From Ruminococcus champanellensis 18P13 = JCM 17042 (GTDB lineage Bacteria > Bacillota > Clostridia > Oscillospirales > Ruminococcaceae), in assembly GCF_000210095.1 (NCBI RefSeq), contig NC_021039.1, positions 1,702,107 to 1,766,106 on the forward strand: a stretch of DNA of 64,000 nt, written 5' to 3'. The notes beneath the pieces were generated by a model. The model saw only the letters and a list, made by a program, of their open reading frames with translations, had not been told where the DNA came from and ran no database searches. Below are positions 42,172-50,585 of this stretch, piece by piece (the stretch's first letter is position 1; every line of letters begins with the position of its first letter). The position numbers were made by a program, and so were the translations under genes.

Positions 42172-43742
42172 AATTGCCGGTAAGCGACAGCCAGCATCGA
42201 CTCCAGGAAATCGTCGGCGTCCTCAAGAAGCATAATATTGTCAAGGGGCTGACGCCAGAAAAGTTGCGACTGATTCTGGAAGATATGGGGCCTACGTTTG
42301 TGAAGCTGGGACAGATTATGTCCATGCGGAACGATATCCTTCCTACGGAATATTGCAAAGAACTGGAAAAACTGCGGGCAGATGTGAAGCCCATGCCTTT
42401 GGAACAGGTTCGTGAAGTCATTCAAGAGGAATACGGCAGACCCTTGGAAGACGTTTTTTCCTCATTTGATGAGCATCCACTTGGCTCCGCATCCATTGCA
42501 CAGGTACACGCTGCAACGCTGCACGATGGCCGCCGTATGGTGGTCAAGGTGCAGCGTCCCCATATCCGGGAGACCATGACACGGGATATGTCCCTGCTCC
42601 GCACGGCGGTGAAACCTTTGAAGCTGACTCCCATCAGCGGGATGATTGACTTCAATATGGTGCTGGACGAGTTATGGTCGGTTTCTCAGCAGGAAATGGA
42701 TTTCCTGGTGGAGGCACGGCATGCGGAGGAGTTCTACGAGCGGAGCCGGGATGTGGCGTTTGCCACCTGTCCGAAGATCGAGGATACGCTGACCACCTCT
42801 AAGGTGCTGGTAATGGAGTATATCGACGGCTTCTCCATTTGCGATATTCAGAAGCTGGAGGAGAATGGATATGACCGGAATGAGATCGGGCGGAAGCTGA
42901 CGGATCATTATATCAAGCAGGTCATTGATGATGGCTTTTTCCATGCAGATCCCCACCCGGGCAATATCCGGATCCGGGATGGTCAGATCGTCTGGATCGA
43001 CATGGGCATGATGGGCAGGCTCACCAACCGGGACAAGCAGATGTTCAAGTGTGCCATCAAGGCTGTAGTGGAACGGGATGTGAATGAGCTGAAGCGCATT
43101 GTGCTGCAAATGGGCGTATACAATACCCCCATCAACCAGGTACAGTTGTATGCGGATATTGACGGCTTGCTGGACAAGTACTGCTCCATGGACATGGGGG
43201 ACGTGGACATGGGCAAGGTGCTGGAGGAGCTGATGATGGTGGCTTCCTCCCACAAGATCGCCATGCCAAAGGGTGTTTCCATGCTTGCACGGGGTTTGTT
43301 GACCATTGAGGGGGTGGTGGCAACCGTCAGTCCGGAGTTGAACATTGTGGAGGTGGCTGCCGATCATATCAAGGCAGAGCTGCGCCAGGAATTTGATCCC
43401 AAAAAGGAAGCGGCGGGATTGGCACGGCGGGTGTATGCCTCCAGCAACAAGGCGCTGGATATACCGGGTCTGCTGTCGGATCTTCTGAAGGCAACGGTCA
43501 AGGGGCAAACCAAGCTGAATATGGAATTTACCGGTTCCAACGAGCCCCTGTCCCGGATTGACAAGATGGTCACAGAACTGATTGCCGGGATTCTGGCATC
43601 GGCATTGCTGCTGTCCTCTAGCCTGATCTGTACGACGGACATGCATCCCCAGACGCTGGGTATTCCGACGCTTGGCTTTTTCGGATATCTGCTTGCCTTT
43701 GGATTGGCGATGTGGATTATTCTTGGTAAGCGAAAGCGGTGA
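42168..43742 (+). CDS. ABC1/UbiB (AarF)-family atypical kinase
   Basis: A GTG start overlaps the upstream TGA. The 524-residue protein has the family's KxGQ motif (VKLGQIMSMR), the Ala-rich loop LGSASIAQVHAA, the ATP lysine in VVKVQRP, the catalytic loop HADPHPGNI and the metal site WIDMGMMG. The last 50 residues form two membrane helices. UbiB proteins are ATPase-like and support isoprenoid quinone or lipid handling; in anaerobes lacking ubiquinone the role is open. It pairs with the phasin-like gene and ends before a small terminator-like hairpin of the repeat family. Confidence 0.9.
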   Translation: MKLPVSDSQHRLQEIVGVLKKHNIVKGLTPEKLRLILEDMGPTFVKLGQIMSMRNDILPTEYCKELEKLRADVKPMPLEQVREVIQEEYGRPLEDVFSSFDEHPLGSASIAQVHAATLHDGRRMVVKVQRPHIRETMTRDMSLLRTAVKPLKLTPISGMIDFNMVLDELWSVSQQEMDFLVEARHAEEFYERSRDVAFATCPKIEDTLTTSKVLVMEYIDGFSICDIQKLEENGYDRNEIGRKLTDHYIKQVIDDGFFHADPHPGNIRIRDGQIVWIDMGMMGRLTNRDKQMFKCAIKAVVERDVNELKRIVLQMGVYNTPINQVQLYADIDGLLDKYCSMDMGDVDMGKVLEELMMVASSHKIAMPKGVSMLARGLLTIEGVVATVSPELNIVEVAADHIKAELRQEFDPKKEAAGLARRVYASSNKALDIPGLLSDLLKATVKGQTKLNMEFTGSNEPLSRIDKMVTELIAGILASALLLSSSLICTTDMHPQTLGIPTLGFFGYLLAFGLAMWIILGKRKR

Positions 43743-43752
43743 AGCATGTTTT

Positions 43753-43786
43753 AGGCGACACCATGCAGGCTCTGTGGGTGTTGCCT
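43753..43786. repeat. Short hairpin of the GGCAACACC family after the UbiB gene
   Basis: AGGCGACACC pairs with GGTGTTGCCT (one mismatch) with ATGCAG/CTGTGG inside. The right end runs into the TTTACT of the MATE promoter. Confidence 0.62.
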
Positions 43787-43814
43787 TTACTTTTGGAGCG
43801 GTTTGGTGTATAAT
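43786..43814 (+). promoter_or_regulatory. Promoter of the first MATE gene
   Basis: TTTACT (43786-43791), 17-base spacer, TATAAT (43809-43814). Confidence 0.72.
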
Positions 43815-43824
43815 AAGAAAAAAT

Positions 43825-43857
43825 GCGGGGTCAATTCGTTGACCTCGCTGTTTTCTG
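43825..43857 (+). promoter_or_regulatory. Leader hairpin with TTCG loop before the first MATE gene
   Basis: GCGGGGTCAA pairs with TTGACCTCGC (one G-T pair) around a TTCG tetraloop and is followed by TGTTTTCT. It starts about 10 bases after the -10, so it would be at the 5' end of the transcript. It could be an attenuator or a DNA operator (GGTCAATTCGTTGACC is a near-perfect dyad). Confidence 0.55.
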
Positions 43858-43877
43858 CTGTAGAAAGGTTGTATCCA

Positions 43878-45263
43878 ATGAGTCAAAATAAATACGAAAT
43901 CGATATGTGTCACGGTTCCATTCTCCCAAAGCTTCTGAAGCTGACGCTGCCCCTGCTGCTGTCCAGTGTATTGCAGCTGCTGTTCAATGCGGCGGATGTT
44001 ATTGTGGTGGGCAACTTTGCCTCGGAAAATTCTCTGGCGGCAGTTGGCTCCACCACCTCCCTTGTGAATCTGATGACCAACCTGTTTCTGGGCTTGTCCA
44101 CCAGTACCAATGTGCTGACCGCTATGTATATGGGGGCAGGAGAGTCGGACAAGGTGAATCGGACCATACATACCTCCATTTTGCTGAGTATCATCAGCGG
44201 TGCCTTCATGACCCTTGTGGGTGTTGCCTTTGCGGATAAATTCCTGTTGATGATGAAAGCACCGGAGGCCACTCTGTCCCTGTCCACCCTTTATCTGCGG
44301 ATTTACTTTGTAGGCATGATTGCCATGCTGATCTACAATTTCGGCAGCTCCATCCTCCGGGCAATGGGAGATACCCGGCGCCCCCTGTATTATCTGGCAT
44401 TTGCTGGCGTCATCAATGTGGTGCTGAATTTGTTTTTTGTCATCGTTCTGAAGATGGATGTGGCAGGCGTTGCCCTTGCAACCGTGATCTCCCAGTGCAT
44501 CTCCGCAGCATTGATTATCCGGTGCCTGATGCACGAAAGCGGTGCCTTTCAGTTCTCCTTTAAAAAGCTGGGATGGGATCCCCATTTGGTCAGCAGGATC
44601 GTGCAAATTGGTATCCCCGCCGGATTCCAGGGGGTGGTGTTCTCTATTTCCAACGTAATTATCCAGTCCTCCATCAACGACTTCGGAGAGATTGTCATGG
44701 CGGGGAATGCGGCGGCTGCCAGCATCGAAGGCTTCATCTGGGTGTCCATGAATGCCTTTTCCCAAAGCGCCCTGACCTTTACCAGTAAGAACATTGGTGC
44801 CGGAAAATTCAGTCGGATCAACCGGATCACATTCATCACCTGCGCCTGTGCAGCAGTCACGGGACTGGTGCTGGGAAACCTGGCATACCTGTTCGGTACG
44901 CCCTTGCTGCATATCTACGACATGCGGCCGGATGTGGTTGCCGCCGGACTGATCCGGATGCGGCTGGTGTGCTGCTTCTATTGCACCTGCGGTCTTATGG
45001 ACTGCATTGTTGGAAATATCCGGGGTATGGGCTACGCCGTCACGCCCACTATTGTGTCCCTGTTGGGAGCCTGCGGTCTGCGGATCCTGTGGATCTTCAC
45101 CATTTTCCGCATGCCGGAGTATCACACCCAGTTTATGCTGTTCGTGTCCTATCCCTTGTCCTGGATCATCACCTTCCTGGTGCATCTGATCTGTTACTTT
45201 TTCATGCGCAGGCGCTTTCCCAAGCAGGATGTCCAGCCGGGAGAGGCTGCGGCATCTGCATAA
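43878..45263 (+). CDS. MATE-family multidrug/cation exporter (first)
   Basis: GTAGAAAGG is about 10 bases before the ATG at 43878; the frame is open back through the leader hairpin but without a better site. The 461-residue protein has about twelve membrane helices and MATE family features: LPKLLKLTLPLLLSSVLQLLFNAADVIVVGNF at the N-terminus and a second half that repeats the fold (GIPAGFQGVVFSISNVIIQSS). MATE proteins export cationic drugs or metabolites with Na+ or H+. The substrate is unknown. Confidence 0.9.
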   Translation: MSQNKYEIDMCHGSILPKLLKLTLPLLLSSVLQLLFNAADVIVVGNFASENSLAAVGSTTSLVNLMTNLFLGLSTSTNVLTAMYMGAGESDKVNRTIHTSILLSIISGAFMTLVGVAFADKFLLMMKAPEATLSLSTLYLRIYFVGMIAMLIYNFGSSILRAMGDTRRPLYYLAFAGVINVVLNLFFVIVLKMDVAGVALATVISQCISAALIIRCLMHESGAFQFSFKKLGWDPHLVSRIVQIGIPAGFQGVVFSISNVIIQSSINDFGEIVMAGNAAAASIEGFIWVSMNAFSQSALTFTSKNIGAGKFSRINRITFITCACAAVTGLVLGNLAYLFGTPLLHIYDMRPDVVAAGLIRMRLVCCFYCTCGLMDCIVGNIRGMGYAVTPTIVSLLGACGLRILWIFTIFRMPEYHTQFMLFVSYPLSWIITFLVHLICYFFMRRRFPKQDVQPGEAAASA

Positions 45264-45272
45264 CAAAAACAC

Positions 45273-45314
45273 AAAACACCGCACAAAGCTGAATCGCTCT
45301 GTGCGGTGTTTTTT
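45273..45314. terminator. Bidirectional terminator built from the repeat-family ends
   Basis: AAAACACCGCACAAAG and CTCTGTGCGGTGTTTTTT form a strong stem with a T run. The stem is the same CACCGCACAAAG sequence as the repeat family, without its interior. It sits between the convergent MATE and small-protein genes. Confidence 0.85.
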
Positions 45315-45561
45315 ATAAATCCTGCAGATCCGCTGCGGTCAGATCATTCTCCAGATTGTCCAGGGCAAGATCCGTGTCAATGGTGGAGTATGCAGCGGAA
45401 ATTGGTTTTTCCCCCTTGTGGGGTGTGCTGTGATATACTTTCAGAGCGGGCGCATGAGTGCCGGCAATGATAGGGTTTGCGGGCACGTTTCCGTGCTTGG
45501 CTTTCCCCTGGAGCTCCGGTACTGCCGCTGCCTGCTTTCTGGTCACATCCTCCTGGGACAT
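45313..45561 (-). CDS. Hypothetical small protein, 82 aa
   Basis: AGAGGTG lies 8 bases before the ATG at 45561 on the minus strand. The protein is hydrophilic, with an N-terminal MSQEDVTRKQAAAVPELQGKAK and an acidic end (DTDLALDNLENDLTAADLQDL). No family, signal or membrane segment. It is downstream of the PHP gene in the hydrogenase-linked minus-strand run, with a 40-base gap, so it may be the last gene of that transcript. Confidence 0.6.
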   Translation of the reverse strand: MSQEDVTRKQAAAVPELQGKAKHGNVPANPIIAGTHAPALKVYHSTPHKGEKPISAAYSTIDTDLALDNLENDLTAADLQDL

Positions 45562-45601
45562 ACAAATCACCTCTGTGTCAGTATGCCCGAACTGGCGCTC
45601 A

Positions 45602-46318
45602 TTATCCCTGTGTCAATGTCCGCAGTACGGCTTCCACAGAGCGCTCCGGCAGGGACAGCTTGTGGATGGGTTCGTGGATATCTCCTAAATAATGTGCATC
45701 GGAATTGGTGATCATCCGGCACTGAGCCAGATAGGGGTGTGCCTGCCGTAGCTGTTCCACATAACCCGGATGCTTTAGTTCAAAACAGGTGAACTTGCTG
45801 TCCTCCGGGATCATGCCCAGATTGGACAGCAGACTGTTGGTGCGTTTTTCGATGTGCGCCGGGATCATAATGCCGTTCCGTTCCTGCACCAGATCATGCA
45901 CCTGGTCGAAGCTGATATTGGCGGCATTGATCAGCATCAGGGACTCATCCCCGATGATCTCATCCTCCGCATTGACCACAAGCTGTCTGCCGAAAATCGC
46001 CGGGTCATTGGGAATGGGCGGGATCCGCCGGTGTACATACCGGTCAAAGTCCATCGCTCCCTCCAGGGTGGGGAACAGGCATACCACATGCACCTCCTCG
46101 CTGGTGCAAAGCTCCATGCCGGGAATGGCAAGAATGCCGTATGCTTCCGCAAGCTCCAGGAACGCCGGACAATTCCGGCTGGTGTTGTGATCCGTCAGTG
46201 CGATCACATCCAGTCCCTTGACCACAGCCATGCCTACGATATTGGACGGAAGCATATCGTCGTCCCCACAGGGAGACAGGCAGGAGTGGAGATGCAGATC
46301 ATAGCTCAACTCATGCAT
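45602..46318 (-). CDS. PHP-domain metal-dependent phosphoesterase
   Basis: The 238-residue protein has PHP motifs: DLHLHSCLSPCG, ALTDHNTSRN, an EEVHVVCLFP strand, PAHIEKRTNS and NSDAHYLGD. These His and Asp residues bind up to three metals. PHP proteins hydrolyse phosphoesters; the substrate here is unknown. Genes of this type recur next to DRTGG proteins and Fe-hydrogenase-like proteins in Clostridia. Its start overlaps the end of the DRTGG gene, so it is translated with that cluster. Confidence 0.88.
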   Translation of the reverse strand: MHELSYDLHLHSCLSPCGDDDMLPSNIVGMAVVKGLDVIALTDHNTSRNCPAFLELAEAYGILAIPGMELCTSEEVHVVCLFPTLEGAMDFDRYVHRRIPPIPNDPAIFGRQLVVNAEDEIIGDESLMLINAANISFDQVHDLVQERNGIMIPAHIEKRTNSLLSNLGMIPEDSKFTCFELKHPGYVEQLRQAHPYLAQCRMITNSDAHYLGDIHEPIHKLSLPERSVEAVLRTLTQG

Positions 46319-46643
46319 GAATCAGTTCGTGCACCAGCAGGGCGGTTTCAAACACCGGCTGCTTGGATTGGAGCACCGTGACTCCTTGCTGCCGGGCTTT
46401 TGCCATGCCGTTGTCATCCAGGGGTGTACCCTCCGCCAGAATGATGCAGGCAGTATCCGTCAGTACTGCCACTGCAATGGCGTTCATATTGCCCATGACC
46501 GTGACCCATGCGCATCCGGCGGACGCCTTGCTCATGCATACGCTGAGCAGATCACAGGTAAAAACCCTAGTCAGTTCCGGATTCAGATCCCCTAGATTGA
46601 GTACGGTGAATTCCGGTCTGGCTGCTAATTGCTGTACCGTCAT
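46311..46643 (-). CDS. DRTGG-domain protein (second), 110 aa
   Basis: A GAGCAAGAAAC leader lies before the ATG at 46643, which overlaps the stop of the Fe-hydrogenase-like gene by 4 bases. The protein is one DRTGG-type alpha/beta domain: VLNLGDLNPELTRVFTCDLLS, then AWVTVMGNMNAIAVAVLTDTACIILAEG and KARQQGVTVLQS. DRTGG domains are ligand-binding modules seen with CBS and BioD-like proteins. It is homologous to the DRTGG gene at the other end of the run (48385-48735). A sensory or redox-partner role in the hydrogenase system is inferred from context. Confidence 0.82.
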   Translation of the reverse strand: MTVQQLAARPEFTVLNLGDLNPELTRVFTCDLLSVCMSKASAGCAWVTVMGNMNAIAVAVLTDTACIILAEGTPLDDNGMAKARQQGVTVLQSKQPVFETALLVHELIHA

Positions 46644-47935
46644 GTTTCTTGCTCCTTTTCTGTTTGATGCAGCAGATCCTCCGGAAGCTGGTCCATATAC
46701 TGCCGCAGAATAAAGATGCAGTCCCGTTCCGATGCTTCGCCCTTCACAATGTCCTCCGCCAGAGTCCGGCAGGTGGGTGCTCCGCAGGAGCCGCAGTCCA
46801 GTCCCGGAAATCTGGCACAGAGGACTTCGATCTGCTGCATCATGGCAAGGCTCTCCTTGAAATTGCTGCCCAGCCGGAATACGGGTTTGTATTCGATCTC
46901 GGATTCCAGAAACGCATGGGGCGTGTATTCCCCGTTCAGGTGGTTGCAGGCAACGGGCAGGTATTTGCACAGCCGTTTCAGCTTTGCCTGTGCCACATAG
47001 GGGTTTTCCACCGTCAGCACGCCTCCCACGCAGCCGCCGCTGCATGCGTTCAGCTCGATAAATTCCAGATCCGTGAATTTTTCATCCTCCAGATCCTCCA
47101 GCACATGAATGACGTTCTCAATGCCGTCCGCCGCCAGATAACTGTCCGTCAGCAGTCCTCCTGCCTCGCCGCCGCTGTTGCCCCAGCCAACTCCGATCCT
47201 GCCGGAGCTTGCGTAATCCTCCCGCACCTCATCGCTGCGTTTCATCAGGCTCAGCAGACGGGGATACACGTCCTTGATGGCAAGCACCGCATCCACCTCC
47301 GAATGGTCGATGCCGATGGGGGATTTCACCGCCGTCACCTTTGCCGGACAGGGAGAGATGAAGATAATGCCGATCTGATCCGCCGGCAGTCCGGTTTGCC
47401 GCATGGCACGTTCCCTTGCCTGGATGGCTGCCAGATCCATTGGTGCATTGAAGGGCAGCAGGTGGGGGATGAGACTTGGAAAGCGCACCTGGATCAGCCG
47501 CACCACCGTCGGACATGCAGTACTGATAAAGGGCTTCTTTTCCGGATGCTCCTCCACATAGCGCCGGGACATTTCCGAAACCTGCTCTGCGGCACCGCTG
47601 ACCTCAAACACATCGTCAAAGCCCATCAGGTGCAGTGCCCGCAGTACGATATTTACATCGTCCAGCCGGTTGAACTGGGCATACAGGGAGGGTGCCGGCA
47701 ATGCCACCGTGTATGCATACTGCTTCATTACATCCGGGCTGTCATAGGTTGCCTCCTTGGCGTGGTGGGGACAGATCCGGATGCATTCCCCACAGTCGAT
47801 ACAGCATTCATTGGTGATTTCCGCCTTACGGTTGCGCACCCGGATCGCCTGGGTGGGACAGCGCTTGATGCAGTTGGTGCATCCCTTGCACAGGGACTTA
47901 TCCAGCCGGACGGAATGATAGAATGTCTGATCCAT
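46640..47935 (-). CDS. [FeFe]-hydrogenase-like iron-sulfur protein
   Basis: The 431-residue protein starts with two [4Fe-4S] ferredoxin motifs (C16, C19, C22, C26; C45, C48, C51, C55). Next is a hydrogenase large-domain fold with reduced H-cluster motifs: TACPTVV for L1, SPCPAKVTA for L2 and ACSGGCVGGV for L3. It ends in a further four-Cys FeS domain (LDCGSCGAPTC). The four H-cluster cysteines seem present, but the L2 Lys and L3 Glu-Met context of true hydrogenases is altered. Such proteins are thought to sense redox or H2 rather than turn it over. It lies in a run with a Ser/Thr-kinase-type ATPase. Confidence 0.87.
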   Translation of the reverse strand: MDQTFYHSVRLDKSLCKGCTNCIKRCPTQAIRVRNRKAEITNECCIDCGECIRICPHHAKEATYDSPDVMKQYAYTVALPAPSLYAQFNRLDDVNIVLRALHLMGFDDVFEVSGAAEQVSEMSRRYVEEHPEKKPFISTACPTVVRLIQVRFPSLIPHLLPFNAPMDLAAIQARERAMRQTGLPADQIGIIFISPCPAKVTAVKSPIGIDHSEVDAVLAIKDVYPRLLSLMKRSDEVREDYASSGRIGVGWGNSGGEAGGLLTDSYLAADGIENVIHVLEDLEDEKFTDLEFIELNACSGGCVGGVLTVENPYVAQAKLKRLCKYLPVACNHLNGEYTPHAFLESEIEYKPVFRLGSNFKESLAMMQQIEVLCARFPGLDCGSCGAPTCRTLAEDIVKGEASERDCIFILRQYMDQLPEDLLHQTEKEQET

Positions 47936-47965
47936 CGGAGATCTCCTCCTTGTTGCCTAAAGTAC

Positions 47966-48388
47966 TTAGAGATATACCTTCATCACAACGGTGGTTCCAA
48001 CGCCCAACTTTGTTGTGATCTGCATATCGTCGGTGTATTTTTTCATATTCGGAAGTCCCATGCCGGCACCGAAACCCAGACTGCGCACGTTGTCTGGAGC
48101 AGTGGAATAGCCTGCTCGCATGGCCTTGTCAATGTCCGCAATGCCGGGACCCTTGTCTGTCAGCGTCATGGTGATCTGGTCGGAAGAGATCTCCACCGTG
48201 ATGGTGCCTCCCTCTGCGTGGATCACCATATTGATCTCGCCTTCGTACATGGCAATGGATACCTTCCGGATTACTGCCGGATCCACATCCATCTGCTTGA
48301 GCCGACTTTTCACATCGCTGGACGCTTCACCGGCACGGGTGAAATCCTCGTTGGATACAGTATAGGTCAGGGTGATGGTATCGCTCAA
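47966..48388 (-). CDS. Anti-sigma-factor-type ATP-binding protein (HATPase)
   Basis: A 140-residue single GHKL domain. The N box is AMYEGEINMVIHA, the G1 box DKGPGIADID and the G2 region GFGAGMGLPNMKKY, as in RsbW/SpoIIAB-type serine kinases. It lacks a histidine phosphorylation domain. Likely a switch kinase acting on a partner protein. It lies between an Fe-hydrogenase-like gene and a DRTGG gene, and overlaps the latter by 4 bases, so a signalling role tied to hydrogenase state is inferred. Confidence 0.85.
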   Translation of the reverse strand: MSDTITLTYTVSNEDFTRAGEASSDVKSRLKQMDVDPAVIRKVSIAMYEGEINMVIHAEGGTITVEISSDQITMTLTDKGPGIADIDKAMRAGYSTAPDNVRSLGFGAGMGLPNMKKYTDDMQITTKLGVGTTVVMKVYL

Positions 48389-48735
48389 TTCCTCGCCCCC
48401 CCGCTCAGCCCGTGGGTATACAGCAGCCCGCAGGCGGTGAACATGCGGTGCTTTGTGACCAGAAGGGGGATGCCCCGCTGCTGTGCCAGCTCCAGCATGG
48501 CATCGTCAGGTTTCTTGCCTCGTACAAATACGATACACACAATGTCCATCATTTCTGCTGTGCGGATCACCTGAGGATTGCACAGACCAGTCAGCAGTAC
48601 GGATTGATCTTTTACAAAGGCAAGTACATCGCTCATCATATCGGAACCGCAGGCGGTATGTACCGGGTGCTGCAGCATATCCTCACAGCATAAAACCTCG
48701 GCGCCCAGAATTTCTGAAATATTCTGCACTGTCAT
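48385..48735 (-). CDS. DRTGG-domain protein (first), 116 aa
   Basis: GGAGG is 9 bases before the ATG at 48735; an earlier ATG at 48741 is only 3 bases from it. The domain resembles the second DRTGG protein: VLCCEDMLQHPVHTACGSDMMSD, then SVLLTGLCNPQVIRTAEMMDIVCIVFVRGK and GIPLLVT. It is the first gene of the minus arm and is transcribed from a promoter divergent from the hydrogenase structural genes. Confidence 0.85.
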   Translation of the reverse strand: MTVQNISEILGAEVLCCEDMLQHPVHTACGSDMMSDVLAFVKDQSVLLTGLCNPQVIRTAEMMDIVCIVFVRGKKPDDAMLELAQQRGIPLLVTKHRMFTACGLLYTHGLSGGARN

Positions 48736-48786
48736 ACACATATACCTCCATATAGCTGCTGGTGACGCAGCCTGATTAATATATAT

Positions 48787-48816
48787 ATTATAGCATACCC
48801 ATTTCCGGCTTGTAAA
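48787..48816 (-). promoter_or_regulatory. Promoter of the minus-strand hydrogenase arm
   Basis: Read on the minus strand: TTTACA, 18-base spacer, TATAAT. Confidence 0.7.
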
Positions 48817-48925
48817 GCACTTGTCACAAAAAAAGCCCGGCTGTTTGACAAATTTCAGACGAAAACATGGTGATTTTGCATAGGCAAACTGCAAAAATTC
48901 AGCTCGGATTCGGAATGAATGTGCA

Positions 48926-48958
48926 GGAGTCCGACTCCATGTTGTATATTATATACAA
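48926..48958. promoter_or_regulatory. Two adjacent dyads between the divergent hydrogenase promoters
   Basis: GGAGTCCGACTCC (48926-48938) and TTGTATATTATATACAA (48942-48958) are inverted repeats with odd centres, separated by three bases. They lie in the divergent control region of 366 bases. The second resembles a Rex-type operator in its TTGT...ACAA ends but is 17 rather than 18 bases. No other structure is clear in this gap. Confidence 0.45.
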
Positions 48959-49011
48959 ACATATAAGGGGGATTTGTTGCAATCTGTCGAATAGCTTTTT
49001 TCGCATGCGTG

Positions 49012-49020
49012 TGCTATAAT
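49012..49020 (+). promoter_or_regulatory. Extended -10 promoter of the hydrogenase structural genes
   Basis: TGCTATAAT is a perfect extended -10; the -35 region (near 48992) is weak. A leader of about 75 bases follows. Confidence 0.65.
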
Positions 49021-49101
49021 TAACATATGTTGTACTGTTGTGTGCTATAGGTGCGCATTGTCGCTGCTATAGCCGCAAATTATTGCAAGGAGGTTCAACT
49101 A

Positions 49102-49602
49102 ATGGGTTCAAAACAAACAAATGCAGTACCCTTTCACGGCACTGCCGAGCAGGAAGCACAGCTTCGTGCAATGGTGGACCAGCTGAAGGATACCAAGGGT
49201 GCGCTGATGCCGATTATGCAGAAGGCACAGGATATCTACGGATATCTTCCGATCGAAGTACAGACTATCATTTCTGATATGACCGGTATTCCGCTTGAGA
49301 AGATCTACGGCGTTGCTACATTCTACTCCCAGTTTTCTCTCTACCCGAAGGGGCAGTACACCATTTCCGTCTGTCTTGGCACCGCTTGCTATGTAAAGGG
49401 CTCCGGCGATGTGTTTGAAAAGCTCAAGCAGATTCTGGGCATTGAGGACGGTCAGTGCACCGCTGACGGCAAGTTCTCTCTGGAAGCATGCCGCTGCATC
49501 GGCGCATGCGGACTGGCACCGGTTATGACCATTAATGATGATGTGTACGGCAGACTGACCGTTGAGGAGCTGCCGGCTATTCTGGAAAAGTATAACGACT
49601 GA
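49102..49602 (+). CDS. NuoE-like [2Fe-2S] subunit of the bifurcating hydrogenase
   Basis: CAAGGAGG is 9 bases before the ATG at 49102. The 166-residue protein has the thioredoxin-like [2Fe-2S] fold with ligands in CLGTACYVKG and CRCIGACGLAP, as in NuoE/HydC/HndA. It carries electrons between the flavin subunit and the rest of the complex. The N-terminal helical region (MPIMQKAQDIYGYLPIEVQ) is typical. T-ending codons and the strong ribosome-binding site suggest high expression. Family symbols differ between organisms, so none is assigned. Confidence 0.93.
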   Translation: MGSKQTNAVPFHGTAEQEAQLRAMVDQLKDTKGALMPIMQKAQDIYGYLPIEVQTIISDMTGIPLEKIYGVATFYSQFSLYPKGQYTISVCLGTACYVKGSGDVFEKLKQILGIEDGQCTADGKFSLEACRCIGACGLAPVMTINDDVYGRLTVEELPAILEKYND

Positions 49603-49603
49603 T

Positions 49604-50161
49604 ATGATGCCTGAGCTTTCACTCAACATTCTGGATGTGGCGCAGAACTGCGTCCGTGCAAAGGCAATGTTGACTGAGATCAGTATCTGCGCAGAAACGG
49701 GCAGGGACAGGCTGACGGTTGAGATCCGGGACAATGGCTGCGGTATGACGCCGGAGCAGGTGGCACATGTGTGCGATCCTTTTTTTACCACCCGGACAAC
49801 CCGTAAGATCGGTCTGGGCGTTCCTTTTTTCAAGGAAGCGGCAGAGGATACGGGGGGATCGTTTTCCATCGAATCCGAGCCCGGAAAAGGCACGGTGGTT
49901 AAGGCAGTGTTTGTGCTTTCCAGCATCGACCGGATGCCACTGGGAGATATTACCTTTACTATCCGCTCCCTGATTACCCTGAACCCTACTCTGGATTTCG
50001 TCTATCGCTATCAGATCGACGATCGTTCCTTCATACTGGATACCCGCCAGTTTCGTGAGATTCTGGGGGATGTACCCCTGAACGAGCCGGAGGTTGCGCA
50101 GTATATTCAAGCTTATCTCACTGAAAACAAATCAGAAGTGGACGGGGATGTGATCCTGTAA
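49604..50161 (+). CDS. GHKL ATP-binding protein of the hydrogenase operon
   Basis: ATGATG starts directly after the NuoE stop, so either of 49604 or 49607 may be used. The protein has a GHKL fold: LNILDVAQNCVRAKA for the N box, DNGCGMT for G1 and TRKIGLGVPFFKE for G2. The last 75 residues are a separate acidic domain with no clear family. It lacks a histidine-kinase dimerisation domain. Such genes recur between NuoE- and NuoF-like genes of clostridial trimeric hydrogenases; a regulatory kinase role is the common guess. Confidence 0.85.
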   Translation: MMPELSLNILDVAQNCVRAKAMLTEISICAETGRDRLTVEIRDNGCGMTPEQVAHVCDPFFTTRTTRKIGLGVPFFKEAAEDTGGSFSIESEPGKGTVVKAVFVLSSIDRMPLGDITFTIRSLITLNPTLDFVYRYQIDDRSFILDTRQFREILGDVPLNEPEVAQYIQAYLTENKSEVDGDVIL

Positions 50162-50186
50162 GGCTTCTGTGATTAGGAGGAAAATT

Positions 50187-50558
50187 ATGAAGTCCCTGGA
50201 AGAACTGAAGGCAATCCGAGACAAGATGCAGAATCAGGTAAACCTGAGAGACGAAGATACCACTGCAACCCGCATTGTGGTTGGTATGGCTACCTGCGGC
50301 ATTGCAGCCGGCGCAAGACCGGTTCTGACCGCTTTTTCCGATCTGGCGCAGCAGAAGGGCATGAAGAACGTGGTTGTGACCCAGACCGGCTGTGTAGGTC
50401 TGTGCCAGTACGAGCCCATCGTGGAGATCCTGGAACCGGGCAAGGAGAAGGTTACATACATCAATATGAACCCGGAGAAGGCTGCTGAGGTATTTGAGCA
50501 GCACATTGTTCGTGGTCAGGTTAAATCCGAATATACCATCAGCTCTGCAGTTAAGTAA
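50187..50558 (+). CDS. Thioredoxin-like [2Fe-2S] ferredoxin
   Basis: TAGGAGG lies 8 bases before the ATG at 50187. The 123-residue protein keeps the [2Fe-2S] ligand motifs GMATCGIAAGARP and TQTGCVGLCQYEP. The helical first 35 residues (SLEELKAIRDKMQNQV) match the small ferredoxin of NADH-linked hydrogenase operons (HydB N-terminal-like, HndB). Likely a mobile or bound electron carrier between NuoE- and NuoF-like subunits. It is followed by the NuoF gene after 27 bases. Confidence 0.9.
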   Translation: MKSLEELKAIRDKMQNQVNLRDEDTTATRIVVGMATCGIAAGARPVLTAFSDLAQQKGMKNVVVTQTGCVGLCQYEPIVEILEPGKEKVTYINMNPEKAAEVFEQHIVRGQVKSEYTISSAVK

Positions 50559-50585
50559 AATTCGACTTCGAAAGGATAGAAAATT

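Noticed and set aside
48942-48958. Confident Rex operator
   Set aside because: The 17-base length and AT-only centre differ from the 18-base Rex consensus; kept only as a candidate dyad.
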